A stretch of 64,000 nucleotides of DNA from Xanthomonas translucens pv. cerealis (GCF_006838285.1 NZ_CP038228.1:3162001-3226000); one strand, 5' to 3'; counted from the stretch's first letter, positions 41,406-51,369 are shown. Notes: generated by a model from the sequence alone, not told the origin. Numbers and translations are program-made.

Positions 41406-41959
41406 GGCGCGTACACCGGCAAACGCTCGGCCGCGATGTCGGCCAGGAACGGGGCCACCGCATCCTTGGCCGACAGCAGCGGCTGGCTGATCGGCCAGTC
41501 CACGCCGATCGCCGCGTCGTCCCAGCGCACGCCGGCGTCGGCTTCCTTCACGTATACGTCGGTGCATAGATAGCTGAACACCGCACGCTCGGACAGCACC
41601 GCGAAGCCATGGGCGAAACCTTCCGGGATCCAGAACTGTTTCTTGTTCTCCGCGCTGAGCACCACCGCCGCCCATCGGCCGAACTGCGGCGAGCCGAGGC
41701 GGATGTCCACGGCGACGTCGTAGACCTCGCCTTCCAGCACGCTGACCAGCTTGCCCTGCGGGCGCGGCCATTGGTAATGCAGCCCGCGCAGCACGCCCTT
41801 GGCCGAGGTCGAGACGTTGCTCTGCACGAAGTTGGTCGGCAGCCCGTGCTGGCCGAAACGCTCGGCGTTCCAGGTCTCGAAGAAATAGCCGCGTTCGTCG
41901 CCGAACACCGCCGGCTCGATCACCACGCAGCCAGGCAGATTGGTTTCAATCACTTTCAC
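41402..41959 (-). CDS. rmlC: dTDP-4-dehydrorhamnose 3,5-epimerase
   Basis: This is a cupin-fold epimerase of 185 aa, third enzyme of the pathway. It begins at GTG 41959, overlapping the rmlA stop (GTGA). Typical blocks are [32 protein letters not shown] (which contains the catalytic His), [26 protein letters not shown] and DPxxGVxWP-like [13 protein letters not shown]. Confidence 0.96.
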   Translation of the reverse strand: MKVIETNLPGCVVIEPAVFGDERGYFFETWNAERFGQHGLPTNFVQSNVSTSAKGVLRGLHYQWPRPQGKLVSVLEGEVYDVAVDIRLGSPQFGRWAAVVLSAENKKQFWIPEGFAHGFAVLSERAVFSYLCTDVYVKEADAGVRWDDAAIGVDWPISQPLLSAKDAVAPFLADIAAERLPVYAP

Positions 41960-42843
41960 GGAACGGTTCCTCGGACAGCCAGTTCATGCAGATATTTGCC
42001 GTAGTCGTTCTTCAACAGCGGCGCGGCGAGTTTCTCCAGCTGCGCGGCATCGATCCAGCCCTGGCCGAATGCGATCTCCTCGGGGCAGCACACCTGCAGC
42101 CCCTGTCGCGACTGGATGGTCTCGATGAAGTTGGAAGCCTCGTGCAGCGACTGGTGGGTGCCGGTATCCAGCCAGGCGTAGCCGCGGCCCAGCGGTTCCA
42201 GGTGCAGTTCGCCCGCGTCCAGGTAACGGCGGTTGAGATCGGTGATTTCCAGCTCCCCGCGTGGCGAGGGGGTCAACGCAGCCGCGTGCTCGCTGGCCTG
42301 GCCGTCGTAGAAGTACAGGCCGGTGACCGCGTAGTTGGAGCGCGGCTGCGCCGGCTTTTCGGCGATGTCGATGACCTTGCCGGCCTGGTCGAACTCGGCC
42401 ACGCCATAGCGCTCCGGGTCGTTGACCCAGTAGCCGAACACGGTGGCGCCGTGCTGCCGCGCGTCGGCGCGGCGCAGGGTCTCGGTCAGGCCGTGACCGT
42501 GGAAGATGTTGTCGCCGAGCACCAGACAGCTCGGCTTGCCGTCGATGAAATCGCGGCCGATCAGGTAGGCCTGCGCCAGTCCGTCCGGGCTCGGCTGCAC
42601 CGCGTATTCGAGCTGCATGCCCCACTGCGAGCCGTCGCCCAGCAGCGCGCGGAACAAGGCCTGCTCGTGCGGGGTGTTGATGATCAGCACCTCGCGGATG
42701 CCGGCCAGCATCAGCACGCTGAGCGGGTAATAGATCATCGGCTTGTCGTACACCGGCAGCAACTGCTTGCTGACGCCCTTGGTGATCGGATACAGCCGGG
42801 TGCCGGAGCCGCCGGCCAGGATGATGCCTTTGCGTTGCGTCAT
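41956..42843 (-). CDS. rmlA: glucose-1-phosphate thymidylyltransferase
   Basis: This makes dTDP-glucose from glucose-1-P (supplied by XanA), 295 aa. The start is ATG 42843 ([19 protein letters not shown]); the nine in-frame codons upstream come from the palindromic leader. The nucleotidyltransferase motif [36 protein letters not shown] and the late [17 protein letters not shown] are all present. Confidence 0.97.
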   Translation of the reverse strand: MTQRKGIILAGGSGTRLYPITKGVSKQLLPVYDKPMIYYPLSVLMLAGIREVLIINTPHEQALFRALLGDGSQWGMQLEYAVQPSPDGLAQAYLIGRDFIDGKPSCLVLGDNIFHGHGLTETLRRADARQHGATVFGYWVNDPERYGVAEFDQAGKVIDIAEKPAQPRSNYAVTGLYFYDGQASEHAAALTPSPRGELEITDLNRRYLDAGELHLEPLGRGYAWLDTGTHQSLHEASNFIETIQSRQGLQVCCPEEIAFGQGWIDAAQLEKLAAPLLKNDYGKYLHELAVRGTVP

Positions 42844-42860
42844 GAAGTGCTTCCTAGGAA

Positions 42861-42884
42861 GTCCGCACATCGATGTGCGGGCTC
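42861..42884. other. perfect palindrome between rmlB and rmlA
   Basis: CCGCACATCGATGTGCGG (42863-42880) is a perfect 18-bp palindrome. It extends to about 12 bp per arm (AGTCCGCACATC / GATGTGCGGGCT) with one G.U pair. It sits in the 57-nt spacer between the rmlB stop and the rmlA start. As RNA it gives a strong hairpin about 20 nt before the rmlA ATG; as DNA it could be a dimer-binding site. It has no T run. Confidence 0.55.
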
Positions 42885-42900
42885 TTGCGAGGGACTCGCG

Positions 42901-43956
42901 TTATGCCGCCGTGCCGATGCGTTCCAGCCGGTAGCTGCCGTCGAGCACGCCCTGCACCCAGGCCTGGTTGGCCAGGTACCAGTCCACGGTGATGGCAATG
43001 CCCTGCTCGAAGCTGTATTTCGGCTCCCAGCCCAGTTCGTGCTTCAGCTTGGATGCATCGATCGCATAGCGCCGGTCGTGGCCGGGGCGGTCGGCGACAT
43101 GGGTGATCTGGCTGGCGCGGGGCTGGCCGTCGGCGCGCGGGCGGCGCGCATCGAGCAGCGCGCAGATCGCCTGCACTACCTCGATGTTCTGCTTTTCGGA
43201 ATTGCCGCCGACGTTGTAGGTTTCGCCGACCCGGCCCTTGGCCAGCACAGCACGGATCGCCTCGCAATGGTCGCCGACGAACAGCCAGTCGCGCACCTGC
43301 TTGCCGTCGCCGTAGACCGGCAGCGGTTCGCCGGCCAGCGCCTTGGCGATCACCAGCGGCACCAGCTTTTCGGGGAAGTGGTACGGGCCGTAGTTGTTGG
43401 AGCAATTGGTGGTCAGCACCGGCAGGCCGTAGGTGTGGTGGAACGCGCGCACCAGGTGGTCGGAGGCGGCCTTGGAGGCCGAGTACGGTGAATTGGGCGC
43501 GTACGGCGTGGTTTCGGAGAACTTGCCGGTCTCGCCGAGCGTGCCGTAGACCTCGTCGGTGGAAACGTGCAGGAACCGGAACGCGGCGCGCGGCCCTTCC
43601 GGCAGCGCCTTCCAATGGTCGCGCACCGCTTCCAGCAGGCCCAGGGTGCCAACCACGTTGGTCTGGATGAAGGCGCCGGGGCCGTCGATCGAGCGGTCCA
43701 CATGGCTCTCGGCGGCGAAGTTCAGCACGGCGTCGGGCTGGTGCTCGCGCAGCAGCTGCGCGACCAGCGCGCGGTCGCCGATATCGCCCTGCACGAAGAC
43801 GTGATCGGGATTGCCCTCCAGCGACGCCAACGTGTTCAGATTGCCGGCATAGGTCAAGGCGTCCAGATTGATCACGCGCACGCCGCGCGACACCGCCTCC
43901 AGCACGAAATTGCCGCCGATGAACCCGGCGCCGCCGGTTACAAGCCAAGTAGCCAC
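42901..43956 (-). CDS. rmlB: dTDP-glucose 4,6-dehydratase
   Basis: This is the second enzyme of dTDP-L-rhamnose synthesis, 351 aa, and the first gene of rmlBACD. I chose GTG 43956 ([19 protein letters not shown]) because AGGAGA lies 8 nt upstream and the Rossmann GxxGxxG begins at residue 8. Conserved blocks: [26 protein letters not shown], the catalytic [14 protein letters not shown] and [18 protein letters not shown]. About 240 nt separate it from the divergent etfB. Confidence 0.96.
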   Translation of the reverse strand: MATWLVTGGAGFIGGNFVLEAVSRGVRVINLDALTYAGNLNTLASLEGNPDHVFVQGDIGDRALVAQLLREHQPDAVLNFAAESHVDRSIDGPGAFIQTNVVGTLGLLEAVRDHWKALPEGPRAAFRFLHVSTDEVYGTLGETGKFSETTPYAPNSPYSASKAASDHLVRAFHHTYGLPVLTTNCSNNYGPYHFPEKLVPLVIAKALAGEPLPVYGDGKQVRDWLFVGDHCEAIRAVLAKGRVGETYNVGGNSEKQNIEVVQAICALLDARRPRADGQPRASQITHVADRPGHDRRYAIDASKLKHELGWEPKYSFEQGIAITVDWYLANQAWVQGVLDGSYRLERIGTAA

Positions 43957-44194
43957 TATGACGTCTCCTGATCGGGCGCTGCGACGCGCTCCGCTGTCCA
44001 AACCGAAAAGCATATACGCTTTGCCCGGGATGGTCGCCTGCGCCTGCTGTGCCGGGTTCAGACTGAGGCAACCACCGCCGACGATCACCATACGCCATCG
44101 CATGGCCAGCCGCCGCCGGTTAGAATCCACCGACTGCCCCGTGCCAGCCGCCGCGCCGGGCTTCCCCCCGCACTGCTCAAGGATCTCGTACAAG

Positions 44195-44941
44195 ATGAAA
44201 ATCCTCGTCGCCTACAAGCGCGTGGTGGACTACAACGTCCGCATCCAGGTCAAGCCGGACGGCTCCGGCGTCGTGACCGAGGGCGTCAAGCTTTCCCCCA
44301 ACCCGTTCGACGAAATCGCCCTGGAAGAGGCGCTGCGCCTGCGCGATGCCGGCATCGCCAGCGAGGTGGTGGTGGTCACCCTGGCCCCGGCCGATGCCGC
44401 CGCGCACCTGCGCAACGGCCTGGCGATGGGCGCCAACCGCGCCATCCACGTCGTCACCGATGCCGCGATCCAGCCGCTGACCGCGGCCCGCGCGCTGCTC
44501 AAGCTGGTCGAGCAGGAGCAGCCGGACCTGGTACTCCTGGGCAAGCAGGCGATCGACGACGACGCCAACCAGACCGGGCAGATGCTGGCCACGCTGTGGG
44601 GCCGCCCGCAGGCGACCTTCGCCGGCAAGCTGGTGGTCGCCGACGGCAAGGCCACGGTGACCCGCGAGGTCGACGCCGGCCTGGAAACGCTGGAAGTGGA
44701 CCTGCCGGCGGTGGTCACCACCGACCTGCGCCTGAACGAGCCGCGCTTCATCAAGCTGCCGGACATCATGAAAGCCAAGAGCAAGCCGCTGCAGACCCTG
44801 GCCTTCGCCGACCTGGGTGTGGAGTCCAACGACAGCCTCATCACCACCCACTACGCCCCGCCGCCCAAGCGCAGCCGCGGCGTGATGGTCAAGGACGCCG
44901 CCGAACTGGTGGCCGCACTCAAGCAGAAGGGGTTGTTGTAA
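44195..44941 (+). CDS. etfB: electron transfer flavoprotein beta subunit
   Basis: This is the AMP-binding beta subunit of ETF, 248 aa, an electron carrier from acyl-CoA and other dehydrogenases to ETF-QO. It starts at ATG 44195 ([20 protein letters not shown]), with AAGGA about 9 nt upstream. The ETF beta signature [20 protein letters not shown] and [17 protein letters not shown] are present. A TAGAAT -10-like hexamer at 44121-44126 with TCGCAT 17 nt earlier is a candidate promoter. Xanthomonas LPS loci begin immediately after etfBA. Confidence 0.95.
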   Translation: MKILVAYKRVVDYNVRIQVKPDGSGVVTEGVKLSPNPFDEIALEEALRLRDAGIASEVVVVTLAPADAAAHLRNGLAMGANRAIHVVTDAAIQPLTAARALLKLVEQEQPDLVLLGKQAIDDDANQTGQMLATLWGRPQATFAGKLVVADGKATVTREVDAGLETLEVDLPAVVTTDLRLNEPRFIKLPDIMKAKSKPLQTLAFADLGVESNDSLITTHYAPPPKRSRGVMVKDAAELVAALKQKGLL

Positions 44942-45882
44942 TGGCCAAGATCCTCGTCGTCGCCGAACACCTGAACAGCCAGCTCAACGCGGCCACCGCC
45001 AAGACCGTCAGCGCCGCGCAGGCGCTGTCGCCGGAAGCCATCGACATCGTGGTGCTGGCCGCCGACCCGGCCGCGGTCGCCGCGCAGGCCGCGCAGATCG
45101 CCGGCGTGCGCCGCGTGCTCACCGTGGCCGACACGGCCAACGCATACGCCATCGCGCAGGTGCTGGGGCCGCAGATCGCGCAGCTGGCGCAGGGCTACAG
45201 CCACGTGTTCGGCCCCTCCACCACCTTCGGCAAGGACCTGATGCCGGTGGTCGCCGCGCTGCTCGGGGTCAACCAGATCTCCGACCTGATGGCGGTCGAT
45301 GGCGACTACGCATTCAAGCGACCGATCTACGCCGGCAACGCGATCATCAGCGTGCAGGCGCCCGCCGACCAGACCGTGGTCGCCACCGTGCGCAGCGCCT
45401 CGTGGCCGGAAGCGGCGCAAGGCGGCAGCGCGGCGATCGAAGCGGCCAGCGTGAGCGCCACGCTGCCCACTCACACCCGCTTCGTCGGCCTGGCCGCCGG
45501 CAGCTCCGACCGCCCCGACCTGCAGAGCGCCAAGCGTGTGGTCTCCGGCGGCCGCGGCGTGGGTTCGGCGGAGAATTTCCAGATCATCTACGCGCTGGCC
45601 GACAAGCTCGGCGCCGCGGTCGGCGCCTCGCGCGCGGCAGTGGATGCCGGCTACGTGCCCAACGAACTGCAGGTCGGCCAGACCGGCAAGATCATCGCCC
45701 CGGACCTGTACGTGGCGGTCGGCATCTCCGGCGCGATCCAGCACCTGACCGGGATCAAGGACGCCGGCACCATCGTGGCGATCAACAAGGACCCGGAATC
45801 GCCGATCTTCGAGATCGCCGACATCGGGCTGGTGGGTGACTTGTTCACCTTGCTCCCGGAACTGGAAACGGCACTGGGTTGA
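44941..45882 (+). CDS. etfA: electron transfer flavoprotein alpha subunit
   Basis: This is the FAD-binding alpha subunit, 313 aa. The ATG shares one base with the etfB stop (TAATG). The C-terminal FAD domain has the family motif [21 protein letters not shown] in the form [20 protein letters not shown], followed by [20 protein letters not shown] and [14 protein letters not shown]. In Xanthomonas this gene is the conventional left border of the LPS gene cluster. Confidence 0.96.
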   Translation: MAKILVVAEHLNSQLNAATAKTVSAAQALSPEAIDIVVLAADPAAVAAQAAQIAGVRRVLTVADTANAYAIAQVLGPQIAQLAQGYSHVFGPSTTFGKDLMPVVAALLGVNQISDLMAVDGDYAFKRPIYAGNAIISVQAPADQTVVATVRSASWPEAAQGGSAAIEAASVSATLPTHTRFVGLAAGSSDRPDLQSAKRVVSGGRGVGSAENFQIIYALADKLGAAVGASRAAVDAGYVPNELQVGQTGKIIAPDLYVAVGISGAIQHLTGIKDAGTIVAINKDPESPIFEIADIGLVGDLFTLLPELETALG

Positions 45883-45898
45883 CGCCGATGCGGCTCCA

Positions 45899-46888
45899 AT
45901 GACCTCGCTGCCGCCCTCCGGCGCCGACGGCATGCCGATGCCGCGGCGGCGGCGCATGGACCATCTGGCCAGGTTCGTGCTGCTGTTGTGCGCGGGCTAT
46001 GTGGCCACGCTGTTCTGGGTGGACCGCGGCAACGGGACGTTCTCGCGCTTGAGCGAGGTCGGCCAGCTGATGGCGCTGGCCACGCTGCCGGTCAGCGCCA
46101 GCTACCTGTTCCGCTACTGGCGCTGGCGCTGGCTGCTGCAGCGCTACGGCCATCCAGTCCCGTTCGGCACCGGACTGGCCGGCTACCTGGCCGGCTTCGC
46201 GTTGACCGCAACGCCGGGCAAAGCCGGCGAATTGCTGCGTATCCGCTATTTCGTCCGCATGGGCGTACCGGCGCGGCGCACCATCGCCGTGTTCGTGTTC
46301 GAGCGCGCCTCCGACCTGCTGGTGATCCTGGCGCTGTCGCTGCTGGCCGCTCCGGTCTTTCCCACGCTGGGCGTGCTTGCGGCAGTGGTCCTGGCCTTCG
46401 TTGGCCTGTTGTTCGGCGCGGCCGCCTGGCCGCCGTTGCTGGATCGGCTGACCGCGCTGGCGCGGTGGATTCCCGGCCGCTGGCTGCAGCGCCCGGCGCA
46501 GTTCGCGCTGGCCGCGGCGCTGGAACTGCGCGGCTGCCTCGGTGTGCGCCAGTTCGGACAAAGTATGTTCGCCGGGGTGCTGGCCTGGGGCCTGACCTCC
46601 CTGGTGTTCGTGGTTCTGTGCCTGGGGATGGGCCTGCAGCTGGATCCCATCGTGGCGTTCGGCATCTACCCGCTGGCGATGCTGGTCGGCGCGCTGTCCT
46701 TCGTGCCCGGCGGCGTCGGCACCACCGAACTGGCGATCGTGATGATGCTCGACCGCCTCGGCGTCGCCACCGCCGACGCGATCGCCGTGGCGGTGGCGGC
46801 GCGCTTGGTCACGCTGTGGTACGCCATTGTGGTCGGCGCGCTGGCGATGATCCGGGCCGAGTTGCTGCCTCACGACAAGGCCGTCTGA
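45899..46888 (+). CDS. flippase-like membrane protein (LPG synthase TM-domain family)
   Basis: This is an inner-membrane protein of 329 aa from the ATG at 45899 ([14 protein letters not shown]); starts at 45932 or 45938 are also possible. Seven to eight hydrophobic helices match the PF03706 flippase-like domain shared with the MprF membrane half: [22 protein letters not shown] (about 100-120) and the C-terminal [18 protein letters not shown] are its two conserved blocks. Members move lipid-linked substrates across the membrane. As the first gene after etfA it may flip a polyprenyl-linked sugar or a lipid made by the locus. Confidence 0.8.
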   Translation: MTSLPPSGADGMPMPRRRRMDHLARFVLLLCAGYVATLFWVDRGNGTFSRLSEVGQLMALATLPVSASYLFRYWRWRWLLQRYGHPVPFGTGLAGYLAGFALTATPGKAGELLRIRYFVRMGVPARRTIAVFVFERASDLLVILALSLLAAPVFPTLGVLAAVVLAFVGLLFGAAAWPPLLDRLTALARWIPGRWLQRPAQFALAAALELRGCLGVRQFGQSMFAGVLAWGLTSLVFVVLCLGMGLQLDPIVAFGIYPLAMLVGALSFVPGGVGTTELAIVMMLDRLGVATADAIAVAVAARLVTLWYAIVVGALAMIRAELLPHDKAV

Positions 46889-46898
46889 TTCATATAGG

Positions 46899-46904
46899 TA
46901 TAAT
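46899..46904 (+). promoter_or_regulatory. putative -10 element before the HAD-UbiA operon
   Basis: A perfect TATAAT lies in the only AT-rich part of the 48-nt spacer, 33 nt upstream of the HAD-UbiA start. The -35 position (CAAGGC, 46876-46881) is poor. If active it would uncouple the arabinose-type genes from etfBA and the flippase-like gene. Confidence 0.35.
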
Positions 46905-46936
46905 CGCGGCCCCGCAATGGACCGCCAGGCCAGAGA

Positions 46937-48385
46937 ATGCCCGTCCCCTCCAGTCCAACGCCCCACCGTCCGGCAGTTCCGGGGCGCGCCCTGTGCGTGG
47001 ATCTGGATGGCACCCTGCTGAACTCGGACATTCTCTACGAGTCGGTGCTGGCGCTGCTGGCACGCAATCCGCTGTACCTGTTCCTGCTGCCGCTGTGGTT
47101 GCTGCGCGGCAAAGCGGCGCTGAAGCGCGAACTGGCTTCGCGCGTCACCTTGCCGGCCGAGACCTTGCCCTACAACGAGCAAGTGCTGGAACTGCTGCGT
47201 ACCACCACGCAGCGTCCGCGCGTGCTGTGCACCGCCTCCGATGCCTTGCTGGTGACGCCGATCGCGGAGTATCTGGGCCTGTTCGAGCAGGTGATCGCCA
47301 GCGACGGCAAACGCAATCTCTCCGGGCGCAACAAGGCCGATGTCCTGGTCGAAGCGTTCGGTGCCGGCAATTTCGACTACGCCGGCAACGGCAGCGTGGA
47401 TCTGCACGTGTGGGAGAAAGCCGGCGGCGCCTGGGTCGTCAACAATGGCAGCGCGCTCAGCAAGGCCGCCGCACAGCGCACCACGGTGCACGCGCATTGG
47501 CCCGCGCCGCCGCGCGCCCGCGCCTGGCTGAAGGCGTTGCGGCTGCACCAGTGGCTGAAGAACCTGCTGGTGTTCGTCCCGCTGCTGACCGCGCATCGCT
47601 TCCTGGATCCGGAGTCGGTGCTGCAGGCGGCGATCGCGCTGATCGCGTTCGGCTTGTGCGCCTCCGGCGTGTACGTGCTGAACGATTTACTCGATCTCAC
47701 CCCGGACCGGCAGCACCCGCGCAAGCGCAAGCGTCCGTTCGCCGCCGGCAGTCTTCCCCTGCTGCACGGCCTGTTCGCCGCGCCGGCGCTGACCGTGGCC
47801 GGGCTCGCGCTGTCGCTGGCCTGCAACCTGGAATTCACCCTGGTGCTGCTGGCCTATTACGTGATGACGCTGGCGTACTCGCTGCGCCTGAAACGGATCG
47901 TGATGATCGATGTGGTGTTGCTGGCGGCGCTGTACACGGTGCGCATCATCGGCGGCGCGATGGCGATCGGCATCGAGTTGTCGTTCTGGCTGCTGGCGTT
48001 CTCGATGTTCATCTTCCTGTCGCTGGCGCTGCTCAAGCGCTACACCGAGTTGCACGCGATGCTCAGCAGCGGCAAGACCAGGGCCAGCGGGCGCGCCTAC
48101 TCGGTGGAGGACCTGTCGCTGCTGCAATCGATGGGCGCGGCGGCCGGCTACATCGCGGTGCTGGTGATGGCGCTGTACATCAACAGCCCGGAGAGCGTGG
48201 AACTGTACCGCCACCCGAAAGTGCTGTGGCTGGTGTGCCCGGTCCTGCTGTACTGGGTGAGCCGGGTCTGGGTGATCGCGCACCGCGGCGACATGCACGA
48301 CGACCCGATCGTGTTCGCCGCCACCGACCGGGTCAGCCAGGTGGTGGTGGTGCTGTGCGGGCTGTTCGCGCTGAGCGCGATCTGA
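46937..48385 (+). CDS. HAD phosphatase-UbiA prenyltransferase fusion (DPPR synthase-like)
   Basis: This is a 482-aa fusion. The N-terminal HAD domain (about 17-190) has the true phosphatase motif DLDGT (Asp22, Asp24). The C-terminal polytopic UbiA domain (about 200-482) has the signature NDLLDLTPDRQHPRKRKRP from residue 249, then FAAGSLP. This closely resembles the ND..D...D..HP.KR.RP.AAG motif of decaprenyl-phosphate 5-phosphoribosyltransferase (mycobacterial UbiA/Rv3806c). The second Asp-rich site is near YSVEDLSLLQ. I infer that UbiA transfers 5-phosphoribose from PRPP to polyprenyl phosphate and that the HAD part removes the 5-phosphate, giving polyprenylphosphoryl-ribose for the next two enzymes. 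Its stop overlaps the next ATG. Confidence 0.85.
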   Translation: MPVPSSPTPHRPAVPGRALCVDLDGTLLNSDILYESVLALLARNPLYLFLLPLWLLRGKAALKRELASRVTLPAETLPYNEQVLELLRTTTQRPRVLCTASDALLVTPIAEYLGLFEQVIASDGKRNLSGRNKADVLVEAFGAGNFDYAGNGSVDLHVWEKAGGAWVVNNGSALSKAAAQRTTVHAHWPAPPRARAWLKALRLHQWLKNLLVFVPLLTAHRFLDPESVLQAAIALIAFGLCASGVYVLNDLLDLTPDRQHPRKRKRPFAAGSLPLLHGLFAAPALTVAGLALSLACNLEFTLVLLAYYVMTLAYSLRLKRIVMIDVVLLAALYTVRIIGGAMAIGIELSFWLLAFSMFIFLSLALLKRYTELHAMLSSGKTRASGRAYSVEDLSLLQSMGAAAGYIAVLVMALYINSPESVELYRHPKVLWLVCPVLLYWVSRVWVIAHRGDMHDDPIVFAATDRVSQVVVVLCGLFALSAI

Positions 48386-49692
48386 TGGCGGACGCGGGGC
48401 AATCCTGGGGGCGCTATCCGAAGGCGACGCAAGCCTTGCTGCCTGTCACCGACCGCGCGGCGAACCTGCCGGCATTCGACGGCCATGCGCTGCCGCGCGG
48501 CAACGGCCGCAGCTATGGCGACAGCTGCCTGGACCCGGACGGCAGCTTGCTGTGCACGCGCAGCCTGGACCGGTTCATCGCATTCGATCCGGCGACCGGC
48601 CTGCTGCGCTGCGAAGCCGGGGTCACCCTGGCCGAGATCATCGACCTGGCCTTGCCGCAGGGCTGGTTCCTGCCGGTGACCCCGGGCACCCGCTACGTGA
48701 CCGTGGCCGGCGCCATCGCCAACGACGTGCACGGCAAGAATCACCACCGCACCGGCAGCTTTGGCCACCATGTGCGCGCCTTCGAGCTGCTGCGCAGCGA
48801 CGGCACGCGCCACGTGTGCAGCCCCGACGACGACGCCGAAGGCTGGTTCGCGGCCACCGTCGGCGGCCTCGGATTGACCGGCCTGATCACCTGGGCGCAG
48901 CTCCAGTTGCGCCGGGTCGCGAGCGCCGCGCTGGAAACGGAGAACATCCGTTTCGGCTCACTCGACGAGTTCTTCGCCTTGTCGGCCGCCTCCGCCGACA
49001 GCCACGAATACAGCGTCGCCTGGATCGACTGCCTGGCCAGCGGCCGCGCGCGCGGCCGCGGCCACTTCACCCGCGCCGACCATTGCCCCGGCCTGCCGGA
49101 AGAACGGCCCAAACCCCCGGGCGCAGGCCTGCCGATGCCGCTGACGCCCCCATTCTCGCTGGTCAACCAGCTGTCGCTGCGGCCGTTCAACGCGCTGTAC
49201 TTCTGGCGCCAGCCTGCACCGCGAAAGCGCGCGGTCAGCCACTTGCTGCCGTTCTTCTATCCGCTGGACGGCATCCGCAACTGGAATCGGATGTACGGCC
49301 CGGCCGGTTTCCTGCAGTACCAGTGCGTACTGCCGCCGGCCGCCTCGCGCGACGGCATCGACGCGTTGCTGGCGGAGATCGCGCGCAGCGGCAGCGGCTC
49401 GTTCCTGGCGGTGCTGAAGGAATTCGGCGCCGCGCGCTCGCTGGGCATGCTGTCGTTTCCGCGCCCGGGCACCACCCTGGCGCTGGATTTCCCCAATAGC
49501 GGGCCGGACGTCTTCCGGCTGCTGGAGCGGCTGGACCGCATCGTCGACGCGGCCGGCGGCGCTCTGTACCCTGCCAAGGATGCGCGCATGGCCGCGACCT
49601 CGTTCCAGCGCGCCTACGGCCGCTGGCAGGAATTCGCCGATTATCTCGACCCACGTTTTTCTTCCGGCTTCTGGCGCCGGGTCACGGAGTAA
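48385..49692 (+). CDS. DprE1-like decaprenylphosphoryl-ribose oxidase
   Basis: This is a FAD-dependent oxidase of 435 aa, expected to oxidise the 2'-OH of polyprenylphosphoryl-D-ribose. The start overlaps the previous stop (TGATG). The FAD-binding PCMH-type domain has PRGNGRSYGDSCLD near residue 37 and GAIANDVHGKNHHRTGSFG near 112. The substrate domain contains MLSFPRPG...LALDFPN and LYPAKDARMA. Aligned to mycobacterial DprE1, Lys398 in AKDAR matches the catalytic Lys418, and Ala366 stands where Cys387, the benzothiazinone target, lies. VSHLLPFFYPLDGIRNWNRMYG is also typical. Very likely DprE1-type; the exact sugar is inferred. Confidence 0.88.
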   Translation: MADAGQSWGRYPKATQALLPVTDRAANLPAFDGHALPRGNGRSYGDSCLDPDGSLLCTRSLDRFIAFDPATGLLRCEAGVTLAEIIDLALPQGWFLPVTPGTRYVTVAGAIANDVHGKNHHRTGSFGHHVRAFELLRSDGTRHVCSPDDDAEGWFAATVGGLGLTGLITWAQLQLRRVASAALETENIRFGSLDEFFALSAASADSHEYSVAWIDCLASGRARGRGHFTRADHCPGLPEERPKPPGAGLPMPLTPPFSLVNQLSLRPFNALYFWRQPAPRKRAVSHLLPFFYPLDGIRNWNRMYGPAGFLQYQCVLPPAASRDGIDALLAEIARSGSGSFLAVLKEFGAARSLGMLSFPRPGTTLALDFPNSGPDVFRLLERLDRIVDAAGGALYPAKDARMAATSFQRAYGRWQEFADYLDPRFSSGFWRRVTE

Positions 49693-49694
49693 CC

Positions 49695-50423
49695 ATGCAA
49701 CGCGTCCTCATCATCGGTGCCACCTCGGCCATCGCCGAAGCCACTGCCCGGCGCTACGCCGCACGCGGCGCGGCGATCCATCTGCTCGGCCGCCAGGCCG
49801 CACGCCTGGAGGCGATCGCGGCAGACCTGTCCGTGCGCGGCGCCAAGAGCAGCGTCGGCGTGCTCGACGTCAACGACGGCGCGCAGCACGGCGCCGTGTT
49901 AGACGCGGCATGGTCGGCGCTCGGCGGCGTGGACGTGGTCCTGATCGCGCATGGCACCCTGCCGGACCAGGCCGCGTGCGACGCCTCGGTCGCGCTGTCG
50001 CTGCGCGAGTTCGCCACCAACGGCACCTCCACGATCGCGCTGTGCGCGGCGCTGGCGCCGCGCCTGGCGGCCGGTGCGACGCTGGCGGTGATCTCCTCGG
50101 TCGCCGGCGACCGCGGCCGCGCCAGCAACTACCTGTACGGCAGCGCCAAGGCCGCGGTCAGCGCCTATCTCAGCGGCCTCGGCCAGCGCCTGCGCCCGGC
50201 CGGGATCAACGTGCTCACGATCAAGCCCGGCTTCGTCGACACACCGATGACCGCCGCCTTCAAGAAGGGCGCACTGTGGGCCAAGCCAGACCAGATCGCC
50301 CAGGGCATCGTGCGCGCCGTCGATCGGCGGCGTGCCGTCGCCTACCTGCCGGGGTTCTGGTGGGCGATCATGTTCATCATCACGTTCATCCCCGAGTTCG
50401 TTTTCCGCAGGATCAAGCTCTGA
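49695..50423 (+). CDS. DprE2-like short-chain dehydrogenase
   Basis: This is an NAD(P)H-dependent reductase of 242 aa, expected to reduce the keto intermediate made by the DprE1-like enzyme, completing epimerisation of ribose to arabinose. The nucleotide motif is IIGATSAIAEATARRY, the TSAIA form typical of DprE2 rather than the common TGxxxGIG. Catalytic Tyr148 and Lys152 are in LYGSAKAAV with the Ser in ISSVAGDRG. The C-terminus is hydrophobic (GFWWAIMFIITFIPEFVF), a membrane anchor typical of DprE2. It starts 2 nt after the oxidase, and the three genes form one translational unit. Confidence 0.88.
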   Translation: MQRVLIIGATSAIAEATARRYAARGAAIHLLGRQAARLEAIAADLSVRGAKSSVGVLDVNDGAQHGAVLDAAWSALGGVDVVLIAHGTLPDQAACDASVALSLREFATNGTSTIALCAALAPRLAAGATLAVISSVAGDRGRASNYLYGSAKAAVSAYLSGLGQRLRPAGINVLTIKPGFVDTPMTAAFKKGALWAKPDQIAQGIVRAVDRRRAVAYLPGFWWAIMFIITFIPEFVFRRIKL

Positions 50424-50424
50424 C

Positions 50425-51369
50425 ATGACCGACAAACACGCCAAGATCGTCATCACCGGAGCCGCCGGGCTGGTCGGACAGAACCTGATCGTCGAACTCG
50501 AGGAGCAGGGTTACACCCAGCTGGTGGCGATCGACAAGCACGCGCACAACCTGCAGATCCTGCGCGAGCTGCACCCGGCGGTGCGCGTGGTGCACGCGGA
50601 TCTGGCCGAACCCGGCGACTGGGCGCGCGAGTTCGAAGGCGCCGCCTGCGTCGCCCAACTGCACGCGCAGATCACCGGCAAGACCGCCGCGTTGTTCACC
50701 CGCAACAATCTGGTGGCCACCTCGCACGTGCTCGACGCCTGCCGCGCGGCCAAGGTGCCGTACTTGGTCCACATCAGTTCCTCGGTGGTGAACTCGCTGG
50801 CCAAGGACGACTACACCAACACCAAACGCGCGCAGGAACAGATGGTAGTGGCCAGCGGCCTGCGCCACTGCGTGCTGCGCCCGACCCTGATGTTCGGCTG
50901 GTTCGATCCCAAGCACCTGGGCTGGCTGTCGCGCTTCATGGCCAAGACCCCCGTGTTCCCGATTCCCGGCGACGGCAGGTTCATGCGCCAACCGCTGTAC
51001 GAACGCGACTTCTGCCGCTGCATCGCCAAATGCATCGAACGCGAGCCCGACCGCGAGGTCTACGACATCGTCGGCGACACACGCGTGGATTACGTGGACA
51101 TCATCAAGACCATCAAGCGGGTCAAGAAGCTGCGTACGCTCATCGTGCATATCCCAATCGGGTTCTTTGCCTTCCTGCTGCGCGTGTATTCGCTGTTCAG
51201 CGCAAAGCCGCCGTTCACCGCCGACCAGCTCAAAGCGCTCAGCGCCGGCGACGACTTCAAGGGTATCGATACCGAAGCGGTATTCGGCGTACGCCAGACG
51301 CCGTTCGAGGACGCGATCCGTGAGAGTTACACCGATCCGCGGTATAGCCGTATCGTGCTGCAGCGCTGA
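50425..51369 (+). CDS. NAD-dependent sugar epimerase/dehydratase
   Basis: This is an extended SDR of 314 aa, start ATG 50425, directly after the DprE2-like stop. The Rossmann motif is ITGAAGLVGQNLI, and the catalytic segment has VHISSSVVNSL followed by DDYTNTKRAQE (YxxxK). A late hydrophobic stretch (HIPIGFFAFLLRVYSLF) suggests membrane association, seen in SDRs acting on lipid-linked sugars. The substrate is unknown; it might act on the polyprenyl-linked pentose or on an unrelated sugar nucleotide. The spacing of 1 nt puts it in the same operon. Confidence 0.8.
   Translation: MTDKHAKIVITGAAGLVGQNLIVELEEQGYTQLVAIDKHAHNLQILRELHPAVRVVHADLAEPGDWAREFEGAACVAQLHAQITGKTAALFTRNNLVATSHVLDACRAAKVPYLVHISSSVVNSLAKDDYTNTKRAQEQMVVASGLRHCVLRPTLMFGWFDPKHLGWLSRFMAKTPVFPIPGDGRFMRQPLYERDFCRCIAKCIEREPDREVYDIVGDTRVDYVDIIKTIKRVKKLRTLIVHIPIGFFAFLLRVYSLFSAKPPFTADQLKALSAGDDFKGIDTEAVFGVRQTPFEDAIRESYTDPRYSRIVLQR

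Noticed and set aside
45836..46888. Upstream start for the flippase-like gene inside etfA
   Set aside because: The extra 21 residues lie in the etfA coding end and look like an out-of-frame shadow; ATG 45899 is simpler.
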